A stretch of DNA of 64,000 bases from Pycnopodia helianthoides (Eukaryota > Echinodermata > Asteroidea > Forcipulatida > Asteriidae). How positions within the stretch are numbered: position 1 is the first letter of the stretch; the number at the start of each line of letters is the position of its first letter. The position numbers were made by a program, and so were the translations under genes. The DNA lies in the NCBI GenBank assembly GCA_032158295.1, contig CM063250.1:6373001-6437000 (forward strand), read 5' to 3'. The notes under the pieces were generated by a model, which saw only the letters and a program-made list of their open reading frames with translations, searched no databases and had not been told where the DNA came from. Below are positions 10,791-21,817 of this stretch, piece after piece.

Positions 10791-12290
10791 CACATGATGG
10801 GATTTCACAGGATTTTCCTAATTTCATTTGTATCAAATAAAACATATTAAAATTTTAAAAATTGAGTCAAAGGGCAAATATATTAACGGTTGGGAAAAAA
10901 TTTTCTGCCCGGCCAATAGTGGAACATGCCACGTTCCAATTTCAGAGTCCACAGCGCTTCATCCCTGGCTAACCGGCCTGCATAAACCCAGCTAATTATT
11001 CCGGTCCCAATGACCTACAGTCTCTGTGCAGGATGACACACACGCACATGTCTGAACCCCGCTCGTGTAATATCCCCCCAAAAATATCGTTAACGTCATC
11101 GCAGCTCTTGCTGGAATGATCTGGTTGTCACGATGACGATCGCTCCCTTGGTTGCTATGGGCAACAGCGGAGGTGGATAGCCGATCGAGAGTAAGAGAGA
11201 GAGCGTCGTCCTTTACTCGTGGTCATTTTGTTTGTCAGTTGTCCGTACATTTCCATCAGGGTTTGTTTTTTTTCTCGGAAATACGTGGAATTTGTTGTTG
11301 GGTCTTCCTGACAAAATTCTCATGAGTCAATAGGTTTTTGGCTGGTTTGAGTTACATGTTCTGAGAAAAACGATACCTGGCCTTTTTAATGAGTTGGAGT
11401 GTGCAACATGTATTTTCTTACATTTCCCATAAATAATCAATTAACGGTTTGTTTTGGAAATTGTAGACGGTGTGTAATCAAAGAGAAAAGATCTGCAGTG
11501 TAACACACAATTATTTACACACATGATCTGTATTTCACTCATATATAAATCTAATTTTTTTTTTTTTTTAATTTGTCCGTATTTCTTTTAAATAGTGCTC
11601 CTTGTTGTATAATGCTTTCATTTTTAGACCCTTTTTAAAATTGTGTTTATTCCTTCAGTATTCTTCATTATTCTTTGCTTCTTTGTTAAGCACCTTATGG
11701 TTTATGCTTAAAATGTCAGGCTATATAAGTTATATTTATTCAGAGCTCACTCTTAACACTAGCCCAGCGCACATTGTCTAGTAAAAGGAAAATACTACGG
11801 GCTAGTAACCACCACTTCTCCACTTTCCCTGAGGGCTACTCAAAACTGTGCAACCTTCTTGTTTAAAATGCTCCTATTTCTTCATTTTCAGATGTGAACA
11901 ATATAACAATTTTTTTAATGTGGCAACAAATTTGTGAGTGTGTGAAAGTAACTTCATTTGACTATTAAACTGGTTGTGATCGCCAACAGTAACACATCAG
12001 AAAGATACATTTATGACAGTACATTTTAGAATCTGGGCTACTAAAACTTCCTTGGGACAAGTGAACCGCAGTATACTAGCCCGGTGGGCTATTTTACAAA
12101 AAAGCTTAAGCGCAAAGACCTGTTATTTTTGTTATTATTATAGCAATTCTTTTAAAACCCAAAACCAAATATTAATTTCAATACACAAAATTAAAGGGTT
12201 TGATATACATAGGTGGATAGTACACAAAAAAAGTGAATAAATTTCTCACTCCTAGTTTTCATTAACAGATGTATAGGCCTAAGCCACACA
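10791..12290. other. intergenic with a CpG-richer promoter-like patch
   Basis: Mostly AT-rich. The segment at about 11040-11260 is richer in CG dinucleotides and contains GTTGCTATGGGCAAC at about 11152-11166, an X-box-like palindrome, plus GACGATCG and GATCGAGAG stretches. This could be a promoter or first exon of an unseen gene, but no coding exon could be attached to it. The rest holds T-rich tracts and nothing I recognise. Confidence 0.25.
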
Positions 12291-12429
12291 TGTCAATTTA
12301 TTCTTGTTTAAAAACCGTGGACCGAAAATTACAAGGCCACATCGAGGTAAGGTTACTCAATACTATTGGGATAAACAAACGCCGATCTTTTATGTAAGTA
12401 CCTTTGAACTCAACCCATGCAGAAAATAT

Positions 12430-12500
12430 GTGTGGTACGGAGTTCTGAATCACCGAACAGAGTGCCCCATTCACGTCAAATTTTTGGATGAACCGTGTAG
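12430..12500 (-). pseudogene. unassigned duplicated coding-like segment, copy A
   Basis: Read on the minus strand, this aligns over about 70 bases with 12889-12960. In one frame both encode a similar peptide, here WGTLFGDSEL and there WDILFSDAEL, each preceded by HP. This copy has a stop inside the aligned frame, so if the similarity is coding it is broken here. I do not recognise the family. A shared non-coding repeat is an equally possible explanation. Confidence 0.2.
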
Positions 12501-12872
12501 AATAATAGGGTTGTGAAATACTGTCCCTCCCCAGGCGTCAAGAATTCTCCCAGTCGGGACGAGATGTATTTGTCCAGATGGACCTGGCCATTGCAAATCA
12601 TTCACAAAGCACTTTCCACTTGTAGAATTCCATAACTTATTGTTTACTCTCATGGCCAACTTTGTGTAATTTGCAAGGTTTATGGAACACATTTCACTTA
12701 GTTGCGTCTTTCCAGAGTACGTTCATATCAACTATCTTTCTTCTTTTTTTCAATCAAAACATCATAAATACAACCAGCCTTTGGATGGCTGTGCAAATTT
12801 CATCTAGGTAGTCATATTTTTTCAAAGAACAGTGACTAATAATTATTATTTTTTTTTTATTTTCTCAAAAAA

Positions 12873-13060
12873 CTAAAAGTGTAAACCATTTTGTGGGGGA
12901 CAGAGTTCTGCATCACTAAATAAAATATCCCATATCCCATTTGGATGAAAGGGCGTCTCCTCGTTGAAACTGAGAACTTTTAACAAAAGGGATCCTGGTG
13001 GTTTGACAGAAAAAGGATATGAGGTTGTAGCTAAAATTGGGAAAACAAAAGAAGTCCTTG
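12873..13060 (-). other. unassigned possible exon, copy B of the duplicated segment
   Basis: The minus strand has a good polypyrimidine-plus-AG acceptor (TTTTCCCAATTTTAG, about 13047-13033) followed by an open frame to a TAG near 12873. The frame includes the peptides KPPGSLLLKVLSF, HPNGIWDILFSDAEL and CPPQNGLHF. No signal peptide or domain is recognised and no upstream exon could be tied to it. The similarity to 12430-12500 is the main reason to list it. Confidence 0.2.
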
Positions 13061-13618
13061 ATGTACGGGGTTGGTCCCATAAACTTGTGTTTGTGTTGAG
13101 TTTACCAATCGGAAAGAAATTAAGGGAAAAAAAACACCACAAATGTTGTGCAAAAATGTGAGTTCACAAAAACACTTTTAGTTATAAATCTAATTTTCCC
13201 GATCGCTACTGTGAAGTTATTGACTGCTTTTTGCTTCGGAGCTGCGACCTGGACTTGGTCAATCATGTGATTGTGACATCACCATCCTCAAATGTACGTC
13301 ACGCTTTTCTAGAATCCGCCAATTTGGCAGACAGTGTTTGCGCCGTACTATTTTTAGCTCAAAAGTGCTGGCGTCAGTGTCAAAGGTTGCTTTGTACCTG
13401 AATTAAACGTTGTCATCTTAAGTATGTGTGTACGTTGCCATAGTTACATATTGCGACGGAGAAATGGAGATACAAACTGTCAGTTAGAGAGAAACCTTTT
13501 GGGTTTTTTTTTTTTTTCCTTTTTTTATTCGCATTAAAAACACATAAAACAACACACGTTCACAAAGATTTTGTTTTGAAAAAAAGAGGGAAAATCTTGG
13601 ATACAATACCTCCATCCA

Positions 13619-13990
13619 TTATATATGATCTGGGACTGTTGGATAGTTCCAGCCAAAAGGCATCGGAGAGTGCATGCTTTTCCCCTGGTAAAACCAAACT
13701 GGAGAGAAAAACACTCTGTGTTTTTCGTCTAAGTCCCCAAATGTCCCCGAGACAAATTTCCCTGTAAGAGACGTCAACACGATTTGAAAGCCGATTCCAA
13801 AACGTGCCTCCAGTCCCAACCAGCGTTCTGTCACAAAAGCCTCTTTTGTAAAACGCAAAATTGCTTCATAAAAAAATGAACCAAATAAGTATTCATAATA
13901 ACGATTACTTACACAGTGAAGGCTCAACACTGAAAGAGGAATGTAATGAAGTACTATTGGGAACAAACAAAGCGGACAAATCATGTACAT
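13619..13990 (-). other. unrecognised open frame of 123 codons
   Basis: Starts with a true ATG at 13990. The first residues are hydrophobic (MYMICPLCLFPIVLHYIPL). A GTAAGT donor-like site follows at about 13909, and an acceptor-like TCTCTTACAG lies near 13770. It could therefore be parts of two exons rather than one frame. The peptide is rich in aromatic residues (RVFFSPVWFYQGK, PFGWNYPTVP). I recognise no family, and chance cannot be excluded. Confidence 0.2.
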
Positions 13991-14439
13991 TTACACTGCA
14001 TCGTAAGTCAAAGTGAGAATGTTTCAGCTTAATTCTACGACAATTCTTTGGTGAAAATCCCTAATTAAACTTGTTAAATGGAGCTAGTCTTGAGTTCACT
14101 GATTTACAAGTAATACACCTGCAACAGGAATTGGCTTATAATATTAGATAACAACATCGCTGCGAATTGAAAAATATGGATTACAAATGACAATACAACT
14201 CCAAGTATCACATGGCCATCCCATGGCTGCATCTGAACTACAGGTTTATTTCAATAAATGGTTTCTAGTTAGATGCAGTATCAAGTTGGACTATGTAAAT
14301 AAATAATGCGCTGAGTAAGGCCATTTTGGAAACTTTGACTTTGAGGTATGGGCTCCAGCTTAGGCACTGTCTACCTAAATGAGCACCAGTACGATAATGT
14401 ATGATTTCAAAATTGCTGATGGAGCTCAAGCCAGAGCCT

Positions 14440-14832
14440 AAGCCAGAGCTTAAGCCAAAGCCGTGGTTTTGAAAATATTATAGTGGCTTCTTATATAGCG
14501 CTCAAATCTATCACTCAGTAATGCTCATGGTGCTCCCAACGTTGTCACCCCTGGTCACTGGGCCATTTTATTTTATTCCTTTTAAACTATCTCAGCACTC
14601 TTGGGAGTATACAGCCTGTGCTGCCAAATATGTAGAGCACTCAATCACATGAACCATCTCTGCCCTCACAGGTACCCATTTACCCCTGGGTGAAGAGAAG
14701 CAACTATTGTTGAGTGTCTCGCTCAAGGACACAAGTGTCATGACCGGGATTGGAACCCACACCCCGATGACTTAGCCACCAGAACTTGAGTCCGATGCAC
14801 TAGACGGCTCGGCCACGACACGCCACGGGGCC
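14440..14832 (-). repeat. SINE with class II (Leu/Ser-like) tRNA head, family C
   Basis: On the minus strand the head, from about 14825, reads GTGGCCGAGCCGTCTAGTGC. This is an A box typical of tRNAs with a long variable arm. The B box GGGTTCCAATCCCGGTC follows. The body contains CTTGAGCGAGACACTCAAC, CACCCAGGGGTAAATGGGTA and a tail with GAGCGCTATATAAGAAGCC, which looks like a LINE-derived 3' end. The conserved body resembles the central domains of old metazoan SINE superfamilies, but I cannot say which one. Confidence 0.7.
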
Positions 14833-15169
14833 CAAAAGTCTCTGACTCACTGCTTTAGGAATCTTTTGGAACACCCGGAGCCTCATTTCAACGAGGCCTC
14901 GATCAAATCATAAGGCGGAGCTCTCTAATCAAGGACTGCGGAGGACTTGACTCTGTTGTTTGGGGGGAAAAAACAAGGTACGGCAACCTCATATGGTTGA
15001 ACAATCACTAGAAACTTTACCTAAAAATTTATAGGTTGGTGAACCCATTAGTGTTAGGAAAACTTTGCCAAAGCTCCCACAATGCAGTGTGTAATTATCC
15101 TAATACAAAGGTATCTGTAGGTAGGAATCCATGAAAGCTCATGTAAAGTGGAGGTATGCCTTACCTTAA

Positions 15170-15575
15170 AGGGCTTGAATTTGGGTGGGGGAGGAATCTA
15201 CAAGACTGCAGGCTTGTAACTCAAAATCTATACTAGGCAATAATTCTTTTACAAGACCATGCAGCATCAAAATAAGAAAAACACTATCTACACAGCTGGA
15301 CATATAAACTGTTTTTTATATCTGAACAGGCACAAACAGAAGATTTATCTCATACTTCTTATGGGTAAGTATACTTCAATACTTCAGATAATCATCAGAC
15401 TCGAGTCAGCATTTGTTCTTATCAAGTGATTACTCAGTGAGGTACATGTATAATTATTCAGTGAAAAATACTTGGACCACCGGACTTGTCCAGTTGTAAG
15501 TCCGGTCGTGAGTTTACTGCCGATGCAAGATCACTAGCCCTGGGCCTGCAAAACCGGGGAAAAATTTCGAGCCCT
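15170..15575 (+). mobile_element. MITE with AGGGCTCGAAATTT ends, copy 1
   Basis: Left end AGGGCTTGAATTTGGG; right end AAATTTCGAGCCCT (inverted). The roughly 405-bp body includes CTGCAGGCTTGTAAC, TTTTACAAGACCA, GAAGATTTATCTCAT and CGGACTTGTCCAGTT. All are shared in order with the copy at 21459-21817 and, reversed, with 25429-25792. No coding capacity. Confidence 0.7.
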
Positions 15576-15729
15576 GCTTTAGTTGCTTAAAAGGGAACAA
15601 GTTTAACTGTGCAGTTATTGATTAGACAGAACAAAGTGCCCTCCACTGGATTCTGACAGGATAGGTATTTTGGCGAAGTTAATTTTGTTTCAATGCGGAC
15701 ATTGTGCACATTTGATTCCCAACACATAA

Positions 15730-15852
15730 ACAAGTCTGAATACAATTGGCGGCTACGGCTATGGGCACAACTGTTGCTAAGGGTGCTGCTAAGGGTACAC
15801 CTCAATGCAGCAAGCCATAGCCGTAGACGTAGCCGCTTATTCGAACACGGCC
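15730..15852. mobile_element. small foldback MITE (GGCGGCTACGGCTATG arms), copy 1
   Basis: The left arm AATTGGCGGCTACGGCTATG is mirrored by the right arm, read inverted as GGCCGTGTTCGAATAAGCGG then CTACGGCTATGGCT. It is about 120 bp in total, with tandem GCTAAGGGTG units between the arms. A second copy sits inside cyclin D intron 4 at 35448-35588. Confidence 0.65.
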
Positions 15853-16659
15853 TAAGAGAGACACCACTAGCTGAAGTTCAAGCCGATTTCAAGGTTAGTC
15901 TGTATCATATCAGTAACAACCGCACTGAAACCACTTGCTGGGAGGACGTCTACACTTGTACAATCTGAGAGTTATTTTCCGGCGTTGTTTCACCACATTT
16001 CCTGCGTCCTTTGCAAAACAAGCATATTACCTTCACCTCACTACGGATATAATACAGTATCTTTGGTCTCTCCAGCAAAACATAACAGTATAATCTTCCA
16101 GGAATATACATCGTATCATATTTTTGGGACCTGATACTTCACAGAGGCAGTAAAGGGGCAATAAGTCGTTTGGCAGTTTCTTCTTGATAACGGGCACTTC
16201 AATAAAGATTATAACAATATGAATTTCAAGTGGAACATTTGAAGGGGGAACCAAGGCAATGACAAGGGGCACGGCGACAATAAGCAATTTGCGAGTTAGA
16301 TTTGTATATTGTCTGGTTCAATGACTTGCTTAGTCACAAGTTATTGCTTAAATTGGTTCTACCTCCATGGTTCCACTGATGACCAGATTCCAGATTCCCA
16401 GAGTTTCAGTGAATTATTTGTATTTTCTTTATTTTATTAGTTTTGTTGTATGTCCCATTTCATTCATTTTTCTTTGATGATTTACATGTTTGCAAGAAAA
16501 GTGAAATAAATTAGCTTCATTTTTACATGTTCTTCAAAGACTTCAAAGGCGTTCGTCTCAGAATTAACAGGTTCTGTCATAAATGGTGATTTGGGGTAAA
16601 ATAACACTGTCACACAGGAATGTATGCAAGCTTTGGAGCCACAAGTAGCGTAGTAGTTT

Positions 16660-16902
16660 TCGTGCTAACTAATAGCAGAAAAAATTACATAAGCGTAGGC
16701 CTAAGCATATTTCACAGGTCAGCAAGAAAATTAGGCAGCCAGCTTGCGCGTTCACCATGGATTTACATCATTACGTCTTTCATTTGCTAACAGTGAAACA
16801 GGGTTAGCATGCTTTTTCCAGTGCTTCATAACGCTATGGAATGGAAATCGCACAGTAAGCAAAGAAAATCTGCCATTAAGCAGTTATAGGAGAAATGGGC
16901 CC
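16660..16902. mobile_element. degenerate MITE with one GGGCCC end, copy 3
   Basis: The right end reads AGAAATGGGCCC. It is preceded by CTGCCATTAAGCAG and GTAAGCAAAG, which recall the inner parts of the elements at 297-471 and 1677-1925. The matching left end is not clear, so the start given is approximate. Confidence 0.4.
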
Positions 16903-16993
16903 TAGCCTACAGCTGCACCTTTTACAGAATGGGTGAAAAAACAATATGGCGCTGTACATAACCCCACTAGATGTATAGAGTCTAATACTTCTA

Positions 16994-17200
16994 CAATCTC
17001 CGTGCATTGAGCAGACGGATCAGCCTAGTTGAAGATGATGGGGCAAACAGCGATGACACATCCTGAGCGAATCCCATGAGTAAGCCAACTCCTAATATAA
17101 TTTTAATCAACGTTAGGTATGCCTCCCCGTAATAATCGTAGTCTACTACCCTGGAAGGGTCAAACCATTTAAGTGGGAGGGGAAAAGTCACCACGGCCAA
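16994..17200 (-). other. unrecognised possible exon with one membrane-like segment
   Basis: An open frame ends in TAG near 16994. It has an acceptor-like CCCTTCCAG upstream of codons for VVDYDYYGEAY, then a hydrophobic stretch (LTLIKIILGVGLLMGF, one possible membrane span) and a basic end (STRLIRLLNARRL). The upstream-most codon is TTG, not ATG, so if real it is an internal or last exon. No family recognised and no partner exon identified. Confidence 0.2.
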
Positions 17201-17639
17201 TTGAAGATGAAGACAACGTCAACATCACAGAGGCCTCTCTAATCTGCGCTTATGTGTGCTATCAAACGGCAAGTCGCAACCACCCAGCTCTCAGCTTGTG
17301 TCTGATTATAAACCACCTGCAACATAAAATTTTGACGAATACATTTTAACTACATATTTGTTATGCTGTAAAAAAATATCCAAAAAATAATTGCCAGCTG
17401 AACTCATTTTACTTGTGACCATGCCACACTGCTCATTATGGATCTGCACTGACTCGCCATAAAAAAAAGGGAGAAAATACACAATTCTGATGGTTGCCGA
17501 TGGGTGCCCCAATGGTCTTGCTCCATCATGTCCGACTTCTTTCCTATCGCTGTACTCATCAACCCGCTTCGGCTTGCGCTCTTCAACTAGTAAACTGATA
17601 GGGATCACTTAACTAACTATATAGACACTGAGTTCTTCC

Positions 17640-17768
17640 ACACTCTTTCAAAGCTGCTGATGGACTCAGTTTATTTGTTTCTATCAAACTCTGGAATAGT
17701 CTGCCTGCATTATCTCCGATCTATTGCAGCGTTTGAAATGAAAAGACTCAAATGTCATCTACAGTAAT
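17640..17768 (+). mobile_element. non-LTR retrotransposon ORF2 C-terminal fragment, decayed
   Basis: One frame reads FVSIKLWNSLPALSP and then, after a stop and a shift, MKRLKCHLQ. This is the typical end of reverse transcriptase ORFs of the LINE/CR1 type (xLWNSLPxx...FKxxLKxHL). A stop and a frame change show that it is a fossil. Confidence 0.5.
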
Positions 17769-20621
17769 CCATTTTTGAATTTTCCCTGCATTACCCTTTA
17801 TCCTATCCAGTTGCTCTTTTATTGTTCAATGAATATCACAGTCACTTATTGAAGTGTCTTCAACCTAAAGTAACAGTTTGTAAATTTTTGTGCAAAAAAA
17901 AGGACACCATACAAAAGAAAAGGTTTCACATTATAGTGTCTACATGTTACAGGTTATTACTGAGAGACAAACAACTGGGTGCTGGAATTGATTGATAAGA
18001 GCATTTTTGAAAGGTTGCTTTGACCATATTGTCAGGAAAGGAACGCAACTAATAGACTGCATTGACGTCATCAGCGCCATCTTAGAGGTGTAAACCGATT
18101 ATGAAACAATGGAAAACGCACAGATTTGTAAGCGCGGCACACAAGATTGGCCAATGAGCATCTTCCTTTTGACCTCTAGGCGAGGGCGCCCTACTCAAAC
18201 GACGTCTTGTACAAATACTTCAAGGGGTCTGTGGAAGGCAGACGTGGAAAGGGGACGATCCAGCTGCATCATGGACAGACGATGTGAAAGCTGTTTCTAG
18301 TACAGGATTGTATACTGCTATACAAGTCTGGCTTGGAACTCAGACACAGTTGAGATGACTGCTGGGGACAGAACCAGAGGTCGTATCAATAAGACCTTTA
18401 TTCTCCACATTTCTTATAATGCACTTTGCCAGTGATGTCACGTCTGCACCATCCTAGTATAGTTAAATTAAGATATCACCAGTCAAGACTCAAGTGAGGA
18501 CCACAGCAGCGCTCATTAGCAGCGCTCATCAGCAGCGTCAACCTGACACTATGAGATGAAGACGAAGTCTCTTGAACCTATCTTCATCAGATTGAATTGA
18601 GGAGGAGGCCTGCTTACCAGAGATGGATGCAGTTAAGTGCTGAACTCCTCAAAGAGGTCAGAAACAAGATAGATTTGGTAAACTTAATAAGTGAAATAAT
18701 CTCAGATGTGAAGCATTATACATCTTCAAACCAAGGCGTGTCTTTTATCTTCAGTGGCATTCGTGTCTCCACAGAAACTGATGAAAAATCTTCCGCAAAA
18801 CCTTGTTTTTTTTCACCTTTCATTTCTCAAAATGGTCATGATGGTGTTTTTGTGAAAGATTCAAGATGAAAGCAAACCCTGCCAAAACCATAAAAAGAAT
18901 ATTCCCAACAGACCAGAAGGCTTTACTCCGTGCGGCTTCCTCTTTCTCTTGTCTCACACTGACATCTCGAGTTGGGAAAGAAATCAAAGTCTTAATTGAA
19001 TGATGATCCTAGATGCGCAGGTGTTTTGTGGGACGAAGAAACGTGAAATCATCCTCGAGAGAATTTTTTCAATCCGGACACGAACCTTTAAAGAACATCT
19101 TTATGCTCAGCTGGCCAGTCTTCAAGCCCCGAGGGCGTGGATCTCCCACACTGTACTCGGACATTTTATTTCAGCGAGAAGGAAGTTCGTCGACGTCACG
19201 ATGGGATTTAAAACGGTTGGCCGGAAAGACGATGGTCTCATTTTTCGGTGAATTGCCTTGACTGCGGATGTGGGTCCATTACCCCCAAAACTATGAATTT
19301 AGACTAGGATTAACTCGCTGGAAGTTGGGTCTTTGTTAGAGTGGAGAGGTTTTATTTGTCTACTGGGTCTACTGGAGGAAAGAAAACAACTTACAAAGGA
19401 AGATGGTCTATGGGAAAAGAGGACTTAAACACCTTGAGACGGAGATGAGTGATGTATCATTCAAAGAGATGACCTCGAGAGAGACAAGCTAATAATTTGA
19501 CTTAAATACTCCGGATTATCTTCTCCAAACAATACCTAATACAAAATCAAAGTTTGAAATGAATGCTGTATGACATCTTCCGTTTCAAAACTAGGGGATG
19601 GTTTACAGAGACTGTCCCGAAACTTGTAATCCGGTGTGACCACATGGGAGTCAACACAGTGTAACTCAACCATTTTTTGTCTAAGACAGGTAGTTATGTT
19701 ATGTTACAAAACAACTTTTAAATAATCATGGACATTTTGCGTCACCCAAAAGGCAGGATGTAAAAAAAACCGAACCCAACAGTTTACTTACATTGCCTTT
19801 TCAAGGCCATCCAGCATTTACAGAGAATGTATTGACTCGTCAAACATTTTGGGAGTAACCAAGTATAAAGCCTTGAAATACTTGTACTGTAGATAAATGT
19901 TTAATACCTGTAACAAAAATTTTATACAAAGAAAAAATACGCAAGTTTTGGCAGGTGATATGGATATACTGTACCGGTCATTATTGAAAACTATCAGATA
20001 TTCAATCTAACCAAATTGTTTCTTTAGAATATTACCGTCACAAGAAGAAATAGAACGGAAAAGACGCATTAAAATTTAATCAAAAAAATTAAAGTGAGGT
20101 TTTAAATCGGGGCTTGATTTTGGACGATTAAAATGAACCCTTTGTACGACAAAACTAAAACGTAAAGAGTGACACTACATCATTCGGACAGCACAGAAAA
20201 ATAACTTTGAATAACAAGTAAGATATCGCCTGAAGACTTAAATCACACACTTCAAGAACTTCTCCTTTTTTAGTCAGAACTGAATATAAACTGTACCTCA
20301 AGAGATTCTTATCAACATACTAATCCCTCTGGAGCTCAGAACTGAAGTAGCCTGGAGGGGTGGCAGCTTCCAAAGAACCAAGTCCATGTACTTCAAGTAA
20401 AGCAATAATCTCTCTAAAGAATCATAGACAAAAACACCACTAGTTGTTGACAGGAAAAGGCAAAAAGTTCTCAACGTCCTAGTTTATCTCGCCGAAGAAG
20501 CATTAAGGCTTGCACGTATCTGAAATCCAATTCAGTAGATTCACGGCACATGGTGTGGAATTGATTTTCAGAATTGTATTTGTTCAGCTTTCTTTTTCTT
20601 TTCACAGAATTCCAAATGTAA
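17769..20621. other. intergenic, nothing recognised
   Basis: Almost 3 kb without a supported gene. Several overlapping short frames at 18100-19260 resemble nothing I know. The short direct repeat GCAGCGCTCAT occurs near 18508-18532. Confidence 0.35.
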
Positions 20622-20808
20622 AAATGTGCCACTTACTTCTGTGCCTCTTACTCATGTGCATCTTATTCCCGTGCCTCTTATTTATATATGCCTCTTATTT
20701 ATATATGCCTCTTATTCATGTACCTCTTATTCCCCTGCCTCTAAAGCCTGTGCCTCTTACATGTATATCTGTGCCTTTTACTTATGTGCATCTTATTTAT
20801 TTCTTGGA
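20622..20808 (-). repeat. 15-bp minisatellite, cluster 1 (minus orientation)
   Basis: Degenerate tandem units of about 15 bases of the form GTGCCTCTTATTCAT. This is the reverse complement of the unit in the 24.5-kb cluster. Because 15 is a multiple of three, the array leaves long repetitive open frames; these are not genes. Confidence 0.85.
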
Positions 20809-21229
20809 AGTACACTTTAAGGCTACCCTACCCATGTTCTAGTCTCTAACCCCCCCCCCAACCTTGAACTTCTTAAAGGTGGAGTTGACAGTGCAAACAA
20901 TTAAAACATCAAGACTCTGTTGACAAGTTTGTACTTGTTCTCTCCTTGAAGAAACAATCTGACAAAGTCTACCCATCTAATTATCGTTTCGGTTGTGACT
21001 GACCACACAATATTACAAATTATACCCCTGGCATTAAACACAAAATTCAAGTCCAAAACATAAATTTGAAAACGTGTCCAGCAGTCAGTGTCAGTGTGGG
21101 TGTTAAAATTGTAAAATTCAGAAATGATATGGAACGTAAATGGTAAAATGGCGTCAGCATGAGTGGCTTTATTTCAGCATGAAAATTAGTCTTTCGTTAT
21201 CTTTTACAATTGTTTTCTATATATGTGTA

Positions 21230-21355
21230 TCAAGTTAAAAAAAAAAAAAAAACACAAGGGAAACTGACTTGGTAAATTGTAAACAAATTTAGGTTGAAAA
21301 AAAAATTGACTAGAGCAGGATTTGAACCAGCGACCTCCACATTAACGCGACTGAG
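21230..21355 (-). repeat. tRNA-derived SINE, family A, copy 4, partial
   Basis: The plus strand shows ACACAAGGGAAACTGACTTG, then AATTTAGGTTGAA, AGCAGGATTTGAACC and GCGACCTCC. This is the tail and B-box part of family A in minus orientation. The A-box end is truncated after GACTGAGCTC. A run of about 16 A lies at its 5' edge (plus strand). Confidence 0.65.
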
Positions 21356-21458
21356 CTCTTGTATTTTTTTGGTATTTATTGTTGTGTGTTATTTATAATG
21401 TCTTTTTATAAAGGCCAAAGAAATTTCCAGTACAGAGACAATAAAGATTTATAATATC

Positions 21459-21817
21459 GGGGCTCAAATTTTGAGGAAAATTCCACAAGGCTGCAGGGCT
21501 TGTAGCTCAACATGTTTACTGGACCACAATTTTTTTTTACAAGACCAAAATTTAAATGAGAGGGGGAAAAACCCCCATACCTACACAGATTAACATTTGA
21601 ACTGTTTTAACTTGAACAAGCACTGAAAGAAGATTTATGTATCTCATTTGATTTATGGGTAAGAATTCTTCAAGACTCTCAAGAGATTTATCAGACTAAA
21701 AGTCATTATTTGAACGAAAACATAAGACTGCCGGACTTGTCCAGTTACAAGCTTACTGGCCCAATCGGCTATAATCACTGGCCTCGGGCCTGCCGTCCAG
21801 TGTAAATTTCCAGCCCT
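21459..21817 (+). mobile_element. MITE with AGGGCTCGAAATTT ends, copy 2
   Basis: Starts GGGGCTCAAATTTTGAGG and ends AAATTTCCAGCCCT. It shares GCTTGTAGCTCAA, ACAAGACCA, GAAGATTTATGTATCTCAT and CGGACTTGTCCAGTT with 15170-15575 in the same order and orientation. Confidence 0.7.
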
